A stretch of 14,317 nucleotides of DNA, taken from contig QMUB01000004.1 in assembly GCA_003663695.1 (NCBI GenBank), positions 1 to 14,317 of the forward strand, read 5' to 3'. Of this stretch, positions 7,301-14,130 are shown in pieces (position 1 is the first letter of the stretch; the number at the start of each line of letters is the position of its first letter). The position numbers and the translations under genes were made by a program. This DNA is from Thermococci archaeon. Lineage in GTDB: Archaea > Methanobacteriota_B > Thermococci > Thermococcales > Thermococcaceae. The notes beneath the pieces are model-generated. The model saw nothing but the letters and a program-made list of their open reading frames with translations, was not told where the DNA came from and did no database searches.

Positions 7301-8917
7301 ATGGAAAGATTATCTGGAGTTAACATCCGCAAAGGGGAATCCTTTGGAGTGGGCTTCTTGTTGGTGCTCGCATTTTTAGCATGGTTCTTCAGACCATGGC
7401 TCCATGGAATAATCCTCGGACTGTACAGATATCCCATAACAGCTTACATTTTGATACTGCTCATAGCAGCAATGCTCTATGGAGTCAAGGCAAAATACAC
7501 CCGGACTTCAAAGGACAAAATGGTAACCTCCGCTCTGGGAGTGCTCTTAGTCATTCTGATTTTTGTGTCATTCTTCACAGGAGCCCTTACAAACACCGCT
7601 TTGTACAGGGAATATCATCCAAAGGAAGTATCAAGCGCTCTCGCCCTTTCCACCACAAACATAAGAATCCTCCCAAAGGCTACAGCCTACAGATATGCCG
7701 TCGATACCATAGAGTATGCCAGATACACTTTGGGAGCTCCCCACCTGACCATAAAGAGCGGCTCCCCGGTATGGGCATTTTACATAGTCCCCGACGGCGC
7801 ATGGAATGCCATCAGGCTCAAGGATAAGGGAGTTCTCTTCGTCTCCATGAATACCACGAGGGCGGATATCGAGCGCGTAGAAAATGAGCTCCAGGTGGGC
7901 CCGAACATGCAGATCTTTGACAATCTCGAATGGAAGATTTACAAGAAGCATTTTCTAATTGACCCTGATCTCCCAAGAGTACTCCATTATGAAGGGAAAA
8001 TCTACATAGTGGTGCCTTACATCTCCTACAGGTTCCGTGTCTTTTACACTGTGCCCAAGTGGGGCGGCGTGATAATCATTGATGAGGACGGAAACATAGA
8101 GGATCTAAAGCCGGAAGAAGCTCTAAAAGATCCGCGTCTCAAGGACTTCCCGCTTTTCCCCGAAAGCCTGACGCGTGATATTGTGGAAGCTCAGAACTAC
8201 TGGATGGACAGCTTTTTAAGTAACATAAAGAACCTATGGCTCTATCATAAAAATCAGATTGAACTCATAGATGTTAGTAATCAAGGAAACAGACAACCAT
8301 TTTTGGTTATCGCAAATGATGGAAGGAAATACTGGATGACAGCCGTGGAACCCTATGGACGGGCACATGGATTGGCTGCAATATACTTAATGGATGCGCA
8401 GAGCGGTGAAATGACCCAGGTCAAATTTGAAACGCCATTAACAGGGCCCGTGAAGGCAATAGACTACGTTAAAAAAGCTCTCCCGACCTTCGACTGGAGC
8501 CAGTTTAGAGCCGTGGAGCCCATCCCCGTGTTCCTGGAGGGGACTCTATGGTGGAGGATTGCAATAATTCCGAATACGGGTTCGGGAGTGGCGAAGATAG
8601 CCTTTGTAAATGCGGAGAGCAAGGATGTGAGGATATTCGAAAAAGAAGGGGATGTGAAGGACTTCATACTAACCGGACGGGTAAAGCCCTCCAATGAAAC
8701 GCAGACAATAGAAGGAGTGCTGAAGGCCAAATACTCCTACATCCAAAATGGGAACACCCACTGGATACTTCTTATAGATAACCAAACAATCTCAACGAGT
8801 GCTGAGGATCTCAGTGAAGAGCTAATTTACAAGCTCCTAATACTAAAAGAAGGCGATAGAGTGAAGATCGAGCTGAAGGATGGAAGGGTGGTAGAGATAA
8901 ACGTCGAAAGGGGGTAA
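7301..8917 (+). CDS. Membrane-anchored protein with large C-terminal domain, unknown function
   Basis: The protein has 538 residues from this start. Three predicted membrane helices (about 16-40, 45-62 and 75-96) are followed by a hydrophilic region of about 440 residues that is probably outside the cell. That region is beta-rich, with recurring aromatic strand pairs, such as V-W-A-F-Y-I-V, K-Y-W-M-T-A-V-E, L-W-W-R-I-A-I and H-W-I-L-L-I-D, each followed by a short acidic or glycine turn, suggesting tandem related domains. The last 75 residues (E-G-V-L-K-A-K-Y onward) look like a small separate barrel. I recognise no catalytic motif and no family I can name with confidence. ATG 7301 is preferred to ATG 7286 because GTGAT lies at 7292-7296. 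The AlaX-S gene starts 6 bases after its stop, so the two are very probably co-transcribed. Confidence 0.72.
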   Translation: MERLSGVNIRKGESFGVGFLLVLAFLAWFFRPWLHGIILGLYRYPITAYILILLIAAMLYGVKAKYTRTSKDKMVTSALGVLLVILIFVSFFTGALTNTALYREYHPKEVSSALALSTTNIRILPKATAYRYAVDTIEYARYTLGAPHLTIKSGSPVWAFYIVPDGAWNAIRLKDKGVLFVSMNTTRADIERVENELQVGPNMQIFDNLEWKIYKKHFLIDPDLPRVLHYEGKIYIVVPYISYRFRVFYTVPKWGGVIIIDEDGNIEDLKPEEALKDPRLKDFPLFPESLTRDIVEAQNYWMDSFLSNIKNLWLYHKNQIELIDVSNQGNRQPFLVIANDGRKYWMTAVEPYGRAHGLAAIYLMDAQSGEMTQVKFETPLTGPVKAIDYVKKALPTFDWSQFRAVEPIPVFLEGTLWWRIAIIPNTGSGVAKIAFVNAESKDVRIFEKEGDVKDFILTGRVKPSNETQTIEGVLKAKYSYIQNGNTHWILLIDNQTISTSAEDLSEELIYKLLILKEGDRVKIELKDGRVVEINVERG

Positions 8918-8923
8918 GGGGGT

Positions 8924-9364
8924 GTGGAGGTTAAAACACACACCGCCCTCCATGTTGTGAAGGGTGCTGTGGTTAAAGTTTTGGGTGCAAAATGGACGGC
9001 CAGCGTTTACACCAACGGAAATCACGGAAGACTTACCGTAAAATTCAATAGGAAACCCACAAATGAAGAGATAAATGAAATTGAGCGCCTTGCCAATGAA
9101 AAGGTGAAGGAGAACGTACCTATCAAAGTGTATGAGCTTCCCAGGGGAGAAGCCGAGAGGCGCTTTGGCGATGAAATGTACGACCTCTTTCCAATCCCGC
9201 CCGAGGTCAAAACGCTTAGGGTTGTGGTCATAGATGGATGGAATATCAACGCGTGCAATAAGGAGCACACGAAGACGACTGGAGAGATAGGCGAGATAAA
9301 GATAAGAAAAGTCCGCTTCAGGAAAAGCAAAGAGCTGCTCGAAATAAGCTTTGATGTCCTTTAA
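8924..9364 (+). CDS. alaX: Alanyl-tRNA trans-editing protein, AlaX-S type
   Basis: A free-standing editing domain of 146 residues, homologous to the editing domains of alanyl- and threonyl-tRNA synthetases. It hydrolyses mischarged tRNA-Ala (Ser-tRNA-Ala in characterised AlaX proteins) and so protects translation from alanine-to-serine errors. The zinc site is complete: H6-x3-H10 in T-H-T-A-L-H, and C111-x3-H115 in N-A-C-N-K-E-H, followed by the T-K-T-T-G-E-I-G loop. The short length and absence of the N-terminal glycine-rich-motif domain place it with the AlaX-S group, and it closely matches the Pyrococcus horikoshii AlaX-S sequence as I recall it. The start is GTG, preceded by GGGGG. It follows the membrane-protein gene with a 6-base gap, and its stop is 12 bases from the convergent threonine synthase-like gene. 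Assignment is very secure; the exact specificity is inferred. Confidence 0.93.
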   Translation: MEVKTHTALHVVKGAVVKVLGAKWTASVYTNGNHGRLTVKFNRKPTNEEINEIERLANEKVKENVPIKVYELPRGEAERRFGDEMYDLFPIPPEVKTLRVVVIDGWNINACNKEHTKTTGEIGEIKIRKVRFRKSKELLEISFDVL

Positions 9365-9376
9365 AAATCATGCACT

Positions 9377-10507
9377 TTACTCACTCAGTTCACCATCCTC
9401 AACATTTGGTGCCTTCACCTGATGAAGCGTTTTAATACCCGAACCTGTTAGAATGCTCACCACCTTTGCACCTTTTTCAACTGTTCCATTCTCTCTAAGC
9501 TTCTTCAGTGCTGCTATGCTCGTAGCAGAAGCAGGTTGAACAAAGATGCCCTCCTCACCAAGGGCTCTTTGAGCACTCAAAATCTCTTTATCATCCACGC
9601 TCACGCACAACCCCTCAAGCTTTCTCAAAAGCCTTAGAACAGCATTCCCGCTCGGTGGGTAGGGATTTTCTATGGCATGGGCTATGGTGTGGGGATTTTC
9701 AAAACGCTCGATTTTTTGCCTTTCCTCGTAGAAGGCACTGCATATTGGAGAGCATCCTTCGGCTTGAATGACAACGAACTTTGGAAGCTCTTCTATAAGC
9801 TCGCTTTCTTTAAGCTCAAGGAAACCCTTCACAATGCCCCTAAAGAGACCTCCGGAGCTCGTTGGAATCAGAACATAGTCGGGTGTTACATCCTCAATGA
9901 TTTCGAAGCTTATGCTTTTATAGCCTTCAACACGGAAGGGATCATCAGAGTTTATGAAGTATATCCCTCTATCCCGTCCAAATTCCAAGCTCTTGTAGTA
10001 GAGTTCGCCATAATCTCCACGAACCTTGATAATTTTAGCTCCGTAGAGTGCAAGGGCTTTAAGCTTCTCCTCCGCTATGTTGGAGGGGAGGAGGATGAAG
10101 GTTTCGAATCCAAAGCGTGCACCGTAAGCGGCAACGCTCGCAGCCATGTTACCCGTCGAGACCGTGCCTATTCTCTTAAATCCAAGCTCCAAAGCTCTGT
10201 GAATTCCTACGAACGTTCCTCTATCCTTGAAGCTCCATGTTGGGTTGAGGGTCTCGTTCTTTAGATATAGCCTAACGCCGAGTTCTTTTGAGAGGTGTTT
10301 CGCTTTCGTGAGGGGTGTATCCCCCTCTCCCAGGCTTAATTCAAGGTCGAGTTCAAAGGGAAAGAACTGAGAAAAGCGCTCCCATACCCTTCGTCCTATG
10401 CCAGGTAAACCTTTAAAGAGTTCCAGCTCCAGGGGTTCGCCGCATTCACACCTTTGATAGGGTTCATCTAAGGGGTACTCCCTTCCGCAGCGTGTACACT
10501 TCAACAT
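9377..10507 (-). CDS. thrC: Threonine synthase-like PLP enzyme
   Basis: This 376-residue fold-type II PLP enzyme most likely converts O-phospho-L-homoserine to threonine. An N-terminal zinc ribbon (C4, C7, C20, C22) is typical of archaeal threonine synthases. The PLP lysine is K94 in S-F-K-D-R-G; the substrate loop is S-T-G-N-M-A-A-S (117-124), the phosphate-binding loop is S-S-G-G (217-220), and the C-terminal T-G-S-G motif contacts the pyridine ring. Some residues differ from textbook ThrC: N-P-T-W-S-F-K instead of N-P-T-G-S-F-K, and S-S-G-G-L instead of G-N-x-G-N. A related activity, such as another beta- or gamma-replacing enzyme, is therefore possible. It is the last gene of a minus-strand operon, 4 bases after the agmatinase stop, with GAGTGAT as ribosome binding site. 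Family is secure; exact substrate less so. Confidence 0.8.
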   Translation of the reverse strand: MLKCTRCGREYPLDEPYQRCECGEPLELELFKGLPGIGRRVWERFSQFFPFELDLELSLGEGDTPLTKAKHLSKELGVRLYLKNETLNPTWSFKDRGTFVGIHRALELGFKRIGTVSTGNMAASVAAYGARFGFETFILLPSNIAEEKLKALALYGAKIIKVRGDYGELYYKSLEFGRDRGIYFINSDDPFRVEGYKSISFEIIEDVTPDYVLIPTSSGGLFRGIVKGFLELKESELIEELPKFVVIQAEGCSPICSAFYEERQKIERFENPHTIAHAIENPYPPSGNAVLRLLRKLEGLCVSVDDKEILSAQRALGEEGIFVQPASATSIAALKKLRENGTVEKGAKVVSILTGSGIKTLHQVKAPNVEDGELSE

Positions 10508-10511
10508 GAAA

Positions 10512-11342
10512 TCACTCCCTCATTTTTCCCAGCACTTCCCTGATTATCTTTGCCGCAGCAAAAGCGCTTATGCCCTTGTAATCATACCCCGGATTGAGCT
10601 CGACGATATCAAATGCCATCACCTTCACATCCAGATTTTTTACCACCTCAACAAGCTCCCTTGTGCTTAATCCTCCCGGCTCGGGGTTTCCAACTCCCGG
10701 GGCAAAAGCAGGGTCAAGAACGTCCATATCGAAGGATAGATAAGCTCTCCCAAAGGGAATCTCTATCTTCGGAGAACGATAGATTTCCGAGGCGGATATT
10801 ATTTTTATCCCGTGCTCCCTTGCAAACTCTATTTGCTCCTTCGTGGGTGCTCTAACACCAATCTGCACGACATTTTCTCCTTCAACGAGCCCCTCCTCCA
10901 CCAGCCGTCTCACCGTGCACGCATGGGAGTACATATCTCCTTCATATTTGGGGTACAGATCAGGATGAGCATCGAAATAGATCAACCCAAAGCGCTCCTT
11001 AAAAGCCTCTTTTATAGCTTTGAATGTGGCGTAGGTTATAGAGTGATCACCGCCGAGGAAGAGAAAGAGTTCTCCCTTGTAGTAAGCTTTGACCATGCTG
11101 TTAACTCTTTCAACAAGTTCTTTGAAGCTGTCCGCTTTGATATCCCCCAGATCTTTATATCTCCAATGCTCTGCAAGGTTGGTAAGGCCTTCGTTAAAGC
11201 TGTTGTAAAGTTTGCTCGATGTGGCTTCCCTTATGGCATTTGGACCCTCAGCTGAGCCTCTTCTGAAAGATGAGGAGGCATCCCAGGGAATTCCGAGAAG
11301 ATATAGGTTCGGTTTCTCTGATTGAGGAATTCCAAAGAGCAT
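10512..11342 (-). CDS. speB: Agmatinase / aminopropylagmatine ureohydrolase
   Basis: A dimanganese ureohydrolase of 276 residues. All expected metal ligands are present: H100 in G-G-D-H-S, D124/H126/D128 in D-A-H-P-D, and D205/D207 in S-F-D-M-D. H140 in S-H-A-C and E248 in F-D-I-V-E-L-N-P complete the active site, and A-P-G-V-G-N-P-E-P-G-G is the family signature near 214-224. In Thermococcus kodakarensis the equivalent enzyme acts on N1-aminopropylagmatine to give spermidine, bypassing putrescine (established knowledge recalled, not checked here), so polyamine synthesis is the likely role. The start codon directly abuts the stop of the MetRS-beta-like gene, with GGTG as ribosome binding site inside that gene, and the threonine synthase-like gene follows after 4 bases. 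Arginase activity is less likely given the archaeal context. Confidence 0.88.
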   Translation of the reverse strand: MLFGIPQSEKPNLYLLGIPWDASSSFRRGSAEGPNAIREATSSKLYNSFNEGLTNLAEHWRYKDLGDIKADSFKELVERVNSMVKAYYKGELFLFLGGDHSITYATFKAIKEAFKERFGLIYFDAHPDLYPKYEGDMYSHACTVRRLVEEGLVEGENVVQIGVRAPTKEQIEFAREHGIKIISASEIYRSPKIEIPFGRAYLSFDMDVLDPAFAPGVGNPEPGGLSTRELVEVVKNLDVKVMAFDIVELNPGYDYKGISAFAAAKIIREVLGKMRE

Positions 11343-11672
11343 TTACCACACCTTTGTTCCTGCGGGTATTTCATCGGGCACAGGGATTAAATACACCTTT
11401 CCCTCTTCATTTTCACCGACTATTAGCATTCCCCTGCTTTCCACTCCCGAAAGCTTTTTGGGTTTTAAATTTAGAACAAAGATAAATTTTTTCCCTTTTA
11501 ACTCTTCTTCGTTGTATTGATCGGCTATCCCACTTATAATCGTCCTCTCTTCCTTTCCAAAATCCACAATGAGCTTTATCAGCTTCCTGGTCCTCTTAAT
11601 TTTTTCAGCTTCTTTCACAAAACCAACCCTGAGATCAAACTTCCAGAAGTCTTCCACATCATAGAGTTCCAT
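11343..11672 (-). CDS. tRNA-binding OB-fold protein (free-standing MetRS beta / Trbp111-type)
   Basis: A 109-residue single-domain protein of the EMAPII/Trbp111/CsaA OB-fold family. Its hallmarks are W-K-F-D-L-R-V-G near the N-terminus, S-G-I-A-D-Q-Y in the middle, and N-L-K-P-K-K-L-S-G-V-E-S-R-G-M-L towards the end. In bacteria and eukaryotes this domain is fused to the C-terminus of methionyl-tRNA synthetase; in Thermococcales it is encoded separately and annotated as the MetRS beta subunit. It dimerises and binds tRNA structure non-specifically. The open frame extends to ATG 11684, but GGTGAT at 11677-11682 lies exactly 4 bases before ATG 11672 and the TATA box (11703-11711) supports initiation near 11681, so the shorter start is chosen. 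It heads the operon with the agmatinase and threonine synthase-like genes and lies directly downstream of the two tRNA genes. Confidence 0.87.
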   Translation of the reverse strand: MELYDVEDFWKFDLRVGFVKEAEKIKRTRKLIKLIVDFGKEERTIISGIADQYNEEELKGKKFIFVLNLKPKKLSGVESRGMLIVGENEEGKVYLIPVPDEIPAGTKVW

Positions 11673-11702
11673 GCCCATCACCATTTAAAATTGGCAAAGA
11701 AA

Positions 11703-11711
11703 GTATTTAGG
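11703..11711 (-). promoter_or_regulatory. TATA box of the MetRS-beta/speB/thrC operon
   Basis: CCTAAATAC on the minus strand lies about 35 bases upstream of ATG 11672 and 13 bases past the 3' end of tRNA-Cys. It would give initiation near 11681. Read-through from the tRNA promoter remains possible because no T-run separates them. Confidence 0.45.
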
Positions 11712-11723
11712 TTTTGTTAATTT

Positions 11724-11798
11724 TGGAGCCGGGAGGGGGAGTTGAACCCCCGTAAAGCGGATCTGCAGTCCGCCGCCTCGCCTCTAGGCTATCCCGGC
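11724..11798 (-). tRNA. tRNA-Cys (anticodon GCA)
   Basis: A complete cloverleaf can be folded by eye. The acceptor stem is GCCGGGA with TCCCGGC, the D stem GCCT with AGGC, the anticodon stem GCGGA with TCCGC around the loop CTGCAGA (anticodon GCA), the variable loop TTTAC, and the T arm GGGGG-TTCAACT-CCCCC. The discriminator is U73, the main identity base for cysteine, and CCA is encoded (11724-11726). There is no intron. It lies 17 bases downstream of tRNA-Ser with no convincing promoter of its own, so the two are probably one transcript. Confidence 0.97.
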
Positions 11799-11815
11799 AA
11801 AACTTAAGAGAATTT

Positions 11816-11902
11816 TGGCGCCGCGGAGGGGATTTGAACCCCTGAGGGACCATGCCCACCGGCTTAGCAGGCCGGCGCCATACCAGGCTAGGCTACCGCG
11901 GC
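11816..11902 (-). tRNA. tRNA-Ser (anticodon GCT)
   Basis: A class II tRNA with a long variable arm, reading AGC and AGU serine codons. The acceptor stem is GCCGCGG with CCGCGGC, the anticodon stem GCCGG/CCGGC-type around the loop CTGCTAA (anticodon GCT), with the G/C-rich extra arm GGGCATGGTCCC and the T arm AGGGG-TTCAAAT-CCCCT. The discriminator is G73, as expected for serine, and CCA is encoded (11816-11818). There is no intron. It is the first gene of the tRNA-Ser/tRNA-Cys pair and is preceded by a strong TATA box. Confidence 0.97.
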
Positions 11903-11931
11903 ACGTGTCCAACATTGATGAGGTAGAGGAG

Positions 11932-11946
11932 GGTATTTAAGCTTTT
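11932..11946 (-). promoter_or_regulatory. Promoter of the tRNA-Ser/tRNA-Cys unit
   Basis: On the minus strand GAAAAGCTTAAATAC is a textbook archaeal BRE/TATA element. It is centred about 35 bases before the tRNA-Ser 5' end, which predicts a 5' leader of roughly 10 bases to be removed by RNase P. Confidence 0.7.
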
Positions 11947-12067
11947 CGCATGAGGTAAGGAGACTGTTAGGATAATTATGATGTGCTTGAAACTGGTGTA
12001 GTTTTAGTTTCTTTAGAGGGACATTATCAAAAGCATTCTACTCCTGACAGCACCGAGGTAAGAGCTC

Positions 12068-12092
12068 ATTTATAAAAGGAAAATAAAAGGTG
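12068..12092 (-). terminator. T-rich tract downstream of the SecB-like gene
   Basis: On the minus strand, starting 8 bases after the stop codon, CCTTTTATTTTCCTTTTA gives three short T-runs, the kind of sequence that stops archaeal RNA polymerase without a hairpin. The rest of the 11903-12100 gap holds the tRNA promoter and a weak hairpin near 11986-12011, but no supportable gene. Confidence 0.45.
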
Positions 12093-12100
12093 AAGGAAAC

Positions 12101-12523
12101 TCACTCCCCTTTAACACCTACGTTTACCCTTGGGATAGGAATTGGGTATGGGAGCTGAAGCCTCTTTGAAAGGTTCAGAAGGGTTGGCATTATTTCATTC
12201 GTAATCGCATTTACGGCTTCGGCAAAGAGATAGGGATCAACCCTCTTCTCGCTTTCCCACACATCAAGGATTTTATCGACATCCTCCTTGTTCCTCGGGA
12301 GATAGAACACGCGCCCTTCAATGGACGCTTTTGCAATATCTGGCTTGTAATTAACGGTATACTCAAAGAGCACCTCTATTCCATTGACCTTTCCCGTCGG
12401 TGTTCTGAGCTCTCCCAGCCGGAGCTCATTTATCCTGGGTGTTAAATCGACTTCCACCTGAGAAGTTGGCGCCTTAATTTTCTCAAAGCTAATCTTTCTA
12501 ATATCTATTCCCAACACTGCCAT
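12101..12523 (-). CDS. Conserved archaeal protein, possibly SecB-like
   Basis: A 140-residue cytoplasmic-looking protein with no membrane segment. A beta-rich first half contains F-E-Y-T-V-N-Y-K-P-D (about 53-62) and I-E-G-R-V-F-Y, followed by an acidic helix, D-V-D-K-I-L-D-V-W, and a long C-terminal helix ending in the proline-rich tail L-P-Y-P-I-P-I-P-R-V. The order of strands with 'Y/F-x-P-D-I-x-x-x-x-I-E-G', a helix and the P-x-P-x-P tail is reminiscent of SecB-like chaperone proteins found outside proteobacteria, but I offer this only as a weak suggestion. The ATG has GGTGA with 6-base spacing, and a near-palindromic TATA box (12553-12566) lies upstream, shared with the divergent methyltransferase gene. 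It appears to be a single-gene unit ending in a T-rich tract. Confidence 0.7.
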   Translation of the reverse strand: MAVLGIDIRKISFEKIKAPTSQVEVDLTPRINELRLGELRTPTGKVNGIEVLFEYTVNYKPDIAKASIEGRVFYLPRNKEDVDKILDVWESEKRVDPYLFAEAVNAITNEIMPTLLNLSKRLQLPYPIPIPRVNVGVKGE

Positions 12524-12552
12524 GTTCTTTCACCTAATTTCCCTTTACCACA

Positions 12553-12566
12553 GGCTCTTAAAAGCC
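12553..12566. promoter_or_regulatory. Near-palindromic bidirectional TATA element
   Basis: GGCTCTTAAAAGCC is a near-perfect palindrome with a TTAA core, between the divergent genes starting at 12523 and 12620. It is placed to serve the minus-strand gene. On the plus side a second TATA-like site, GTTTTTAAGG (12581-12590), is better spaced for the start at 12620. Confidence 0.5.
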
Positions 12567-12619
12567 TTTGGTTGATAAGTGTTTTTAAGGAGTTTGTGGA
12601 TATACCTCTGGGTGTTGTC

Positions 12620-13306
12620 ATGGACTTTGAAGAGTATTATCTTTACTCAAAAGCCTACAGCGATATAGAATCTCCCGAGTACAAAAAGCGCCTGGAAGAG
12701 CTCAAACCCTATCTAACCTCCCTAATGAGGGAAAGAGGACGGGTTTTGGATCTTGCATGCGGGGTGGGTGGTTTCTCTTTTCTCCTGGAAGAAATGGGAC
12801 ATGAGGTTGTAGGCCTCGATATAAGCGATTTTCTCCTTGAGAAAGCTAGAGCTTACAGAGATACCCGAGATTCGGAGGTTGAGTTCGTGAAGGGTGATGC
12901 AAGAAAACTGCCTTTCGAAGGGGGAACCTTTGACTACGTTGTGTTTCTGGGCAACAGCATAGTGCATTTCACGCCACTTGAGCTGAATCAGGTGTTTAAG
13001 GAAGTTCGCAGGGTTTTAAAGCCTCATGGCCTTTTCCTGCTGCACTATAATGACATGAGAGAGCTCCTCCCGATCCTGGAAGGAAGTGAGGTCATCGCCG
13101 ATGGGTACTGGGTGAGTCAAATTCGCAAGGACAAAGAGGAGAAGTATTTTATAGCCGTCTTTGAGTCTCCAAAGGGGAAGTTCGAGGTTAAATTCAACCT
13201 CTGGGGAAAAACCGCCGTGGAACTGCTCTCAAAGCTCTACTTTGTAAGGGAGGAGAGCATTGAGATTAAGGAAAACTCCTATCTGGATGTACTGAGGAGG
13301 AAGTGA
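12620..13306 (+). CDS. Class I SAM-dependent methyltransferase (PH0226-like)
   Basis: A 228-residue stand-alone Rossmann methyltransferase. Motif I is D-L-A-C-G-V-G-G (44-51), the acidic ribose-binding residue is in G-L-D-I-S (65-69), G-D-A-R-K-L-P-F (92-99) is motif III, and F-D-Y-V-V-F-L-G-N (104-112) is motif IV, followed by E-V-R-R-V-L-K-P-H-G. It closely resembles the Pyrococcus horikoshii PH0226 protein, whose structure is known but whose substrate, to my knowledge, is not. That protein begins at the residue matching this ATG, which supports 12620 over the upstream TTG at 12572; GGTG at 12611-12614 also fits. The substrate cannot be read from the sequence, although the fold resembles small-molecule methyltransferases rather than the RNA enzymes elsewhere in this window. 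It is the first gene of an operon: the DUF4392 gene starts one base after its stop. Confidence 0.88.
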   Translation: MDFEEYYLYSKAYSDIESPEYKKRLEELKPYLTSLMRERGRVLDLACGVGGFSFLLEEMGHEVVGLDISDFLLEKARAYRDTRDSEVEFVKGDARKLPFEGGTFDYVVFLGNSIVHFTPLELNQVFKEVRRVLKPHGLFLLHYNDMRELLPILEGSEVIADGYWVSQIRKDKEEKYFIAVFESPKGKFEVKFNLWGKTAVELLSKLYFVREESIEIKENSYLDVLRRK

Positions 13307-13307
13307 G

Positions 13308-14120
13308 ATGATAGCACACCTGATTAATACCGATCTCGGGAATAGGGGGATAATAGATGTTTACCTCGCGTACAGGAAAAAGAATCCAAACTTTTTAAAG
13401 AGAGCTGCAAGCATGGTATTGGAAAATCTGGATCGGGTTCTCATAGCTACGGGATTCCCGATCCCGCCCATGGACATATGTGAAACCGATGGTCCTCTTG
13501 GGGCTCTTGCCATCTATCAAGCCATAGAAGAGCTCGGAGGAAAGGCTGAGATCCTAACATATGACGAGCTAAAAGAGGCATTGAAGCCCTTTGGGATTCG
13601 CTTTAATGATGCTCCCATACTGAATTCCTACTCCCTCCTGATAGCGGTTGAACTGCCCGGGAGAACCAGGGACTGGGGCTACTACTCAATGAGCGCCCAT
13701 AGGGTTAGAGCCAAGCCCTTTGATGGTCTTTTCATAGATGCCCGGGAAAGAGGCATACCCACAATAGGGATTGGAGATGGCGGAAACGAGGTCGGCATGG
13801 GCAATATAAGAAGCCTCGTGGAAAAATATGTGCCCCTCGGAGAAAAGGTTGCCAGCATAGTGAAGACGGATGAGCTTATACTCTCCGCGGTCTCGAACTG
13901 GGGAGCATATGGACGGGTAGCCCAGCTCTCCCTGGACTTCGGGAAAAACCTCCTAAAGGGGTGGGATGAGAGGGAGAACCTCAAAAGGCTTGTAAGCGCC
14001 GGAATTATAGATGGAGTCGTGAAAAAAGAAGCCATGAGCGTTGACGGTTTGAGCGTTGACATTCATGAGCGCTTTGTGGAGCTCCTGAAGGAGATAATCG
14101 TGGAAAAAATTTCCCCGTGA
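13308..14120 (+). CDS. DUF4392 (glutamate cyclase-like) protein
   Basis: The 270-residue protein is a single DUF4392 domain. Signature segments are T-G-F-P-I-P-P (48-54), E-T-D-G-P-L-G-A (59-66), E-L-P-G-R-T-R-D-W-G (115-124), G-I-G-D-G-G-N-E-V-G-M-G-N (154-166) and S-N-W-G-A-Y-G (196-202). In mammals this domain forms the C-terminal part of mitochondrial D-glutamate cyclase, which interconverts D-glutamate and 5-oxo-D-proline, where it is fused to a DUF1445 domain. Here it stands alone, so glutamate cyclase activity is a guess from family membership; the glycine-rich motif suggests nucleotide or phosphate binding. ATG 13308 has GAGGAAGTGA upstream and lies one base after the methyltransferase stop. 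The HD-domain gene follows within about 10 bases, completing a tight three-gene unit. Family is sure; substrate unknown. Confidence 0.87.
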   Translation: MIAHLINTDLGNRGIIDVYLAYRKKNPNFLKRAASMVLENLDRVLIATGFPIPPMDICETDGPLGALAIYQAIEELGGKAEILTYDELKEALKPFGIRFNDAPILNSYSLLIAVELPGRTRDWGYYSMSAHRVRAKPFDGLFIDARERGIPTIGIGDGGNEVGMGNIRSLVEKYVPLGEKVASIVKTDELILSAVSNWGAYGRVAQLSLDFGKNLLKGWDERENLKRLVSAGIIDGVVKKEAMSVDGLSVDIHERFVELLKEIIVEKISP

Positions 14121-14130
14121 GGTGAAGGGT

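Noticed and set aside
9677..10264. A 195-residue open frame on the plus strand
   Set aside because: It lies entirely antisense to the threonine synthase-like gene, which has full family motifs. It has no ribosome binding site and no recognisable domain.
10812..11255. A 147-residue open frame on the plus strand
   Set aside because: It is a shadow of the agmatinase gene, whose metal-binding motifs are all intact.
11978..12047. Possible C/D-box small RNA (ATGATGT and a CTGA about 60 bases later)
   Set aside because: The C box has a mismatch, there are no clear internal D'/C' boxes, and no guide complementary to rRNA or tRNA can be recognised by eye.
12009..12068. An 18-codon minus-strand open frame starting MSSYLGAV
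   Set aside because: There is no ribosome binding site, no conservation evidence, and it starts inside or just after the T-rich tract of the upstream gene.
12572..12619. Longer N-terminus for the PH0226-like methyltransferase from TTG 12572
   Set aside because: It includes a TATA-like site, and the recalled P. horikoshii homologue begins at the residue matching ATG 12620.
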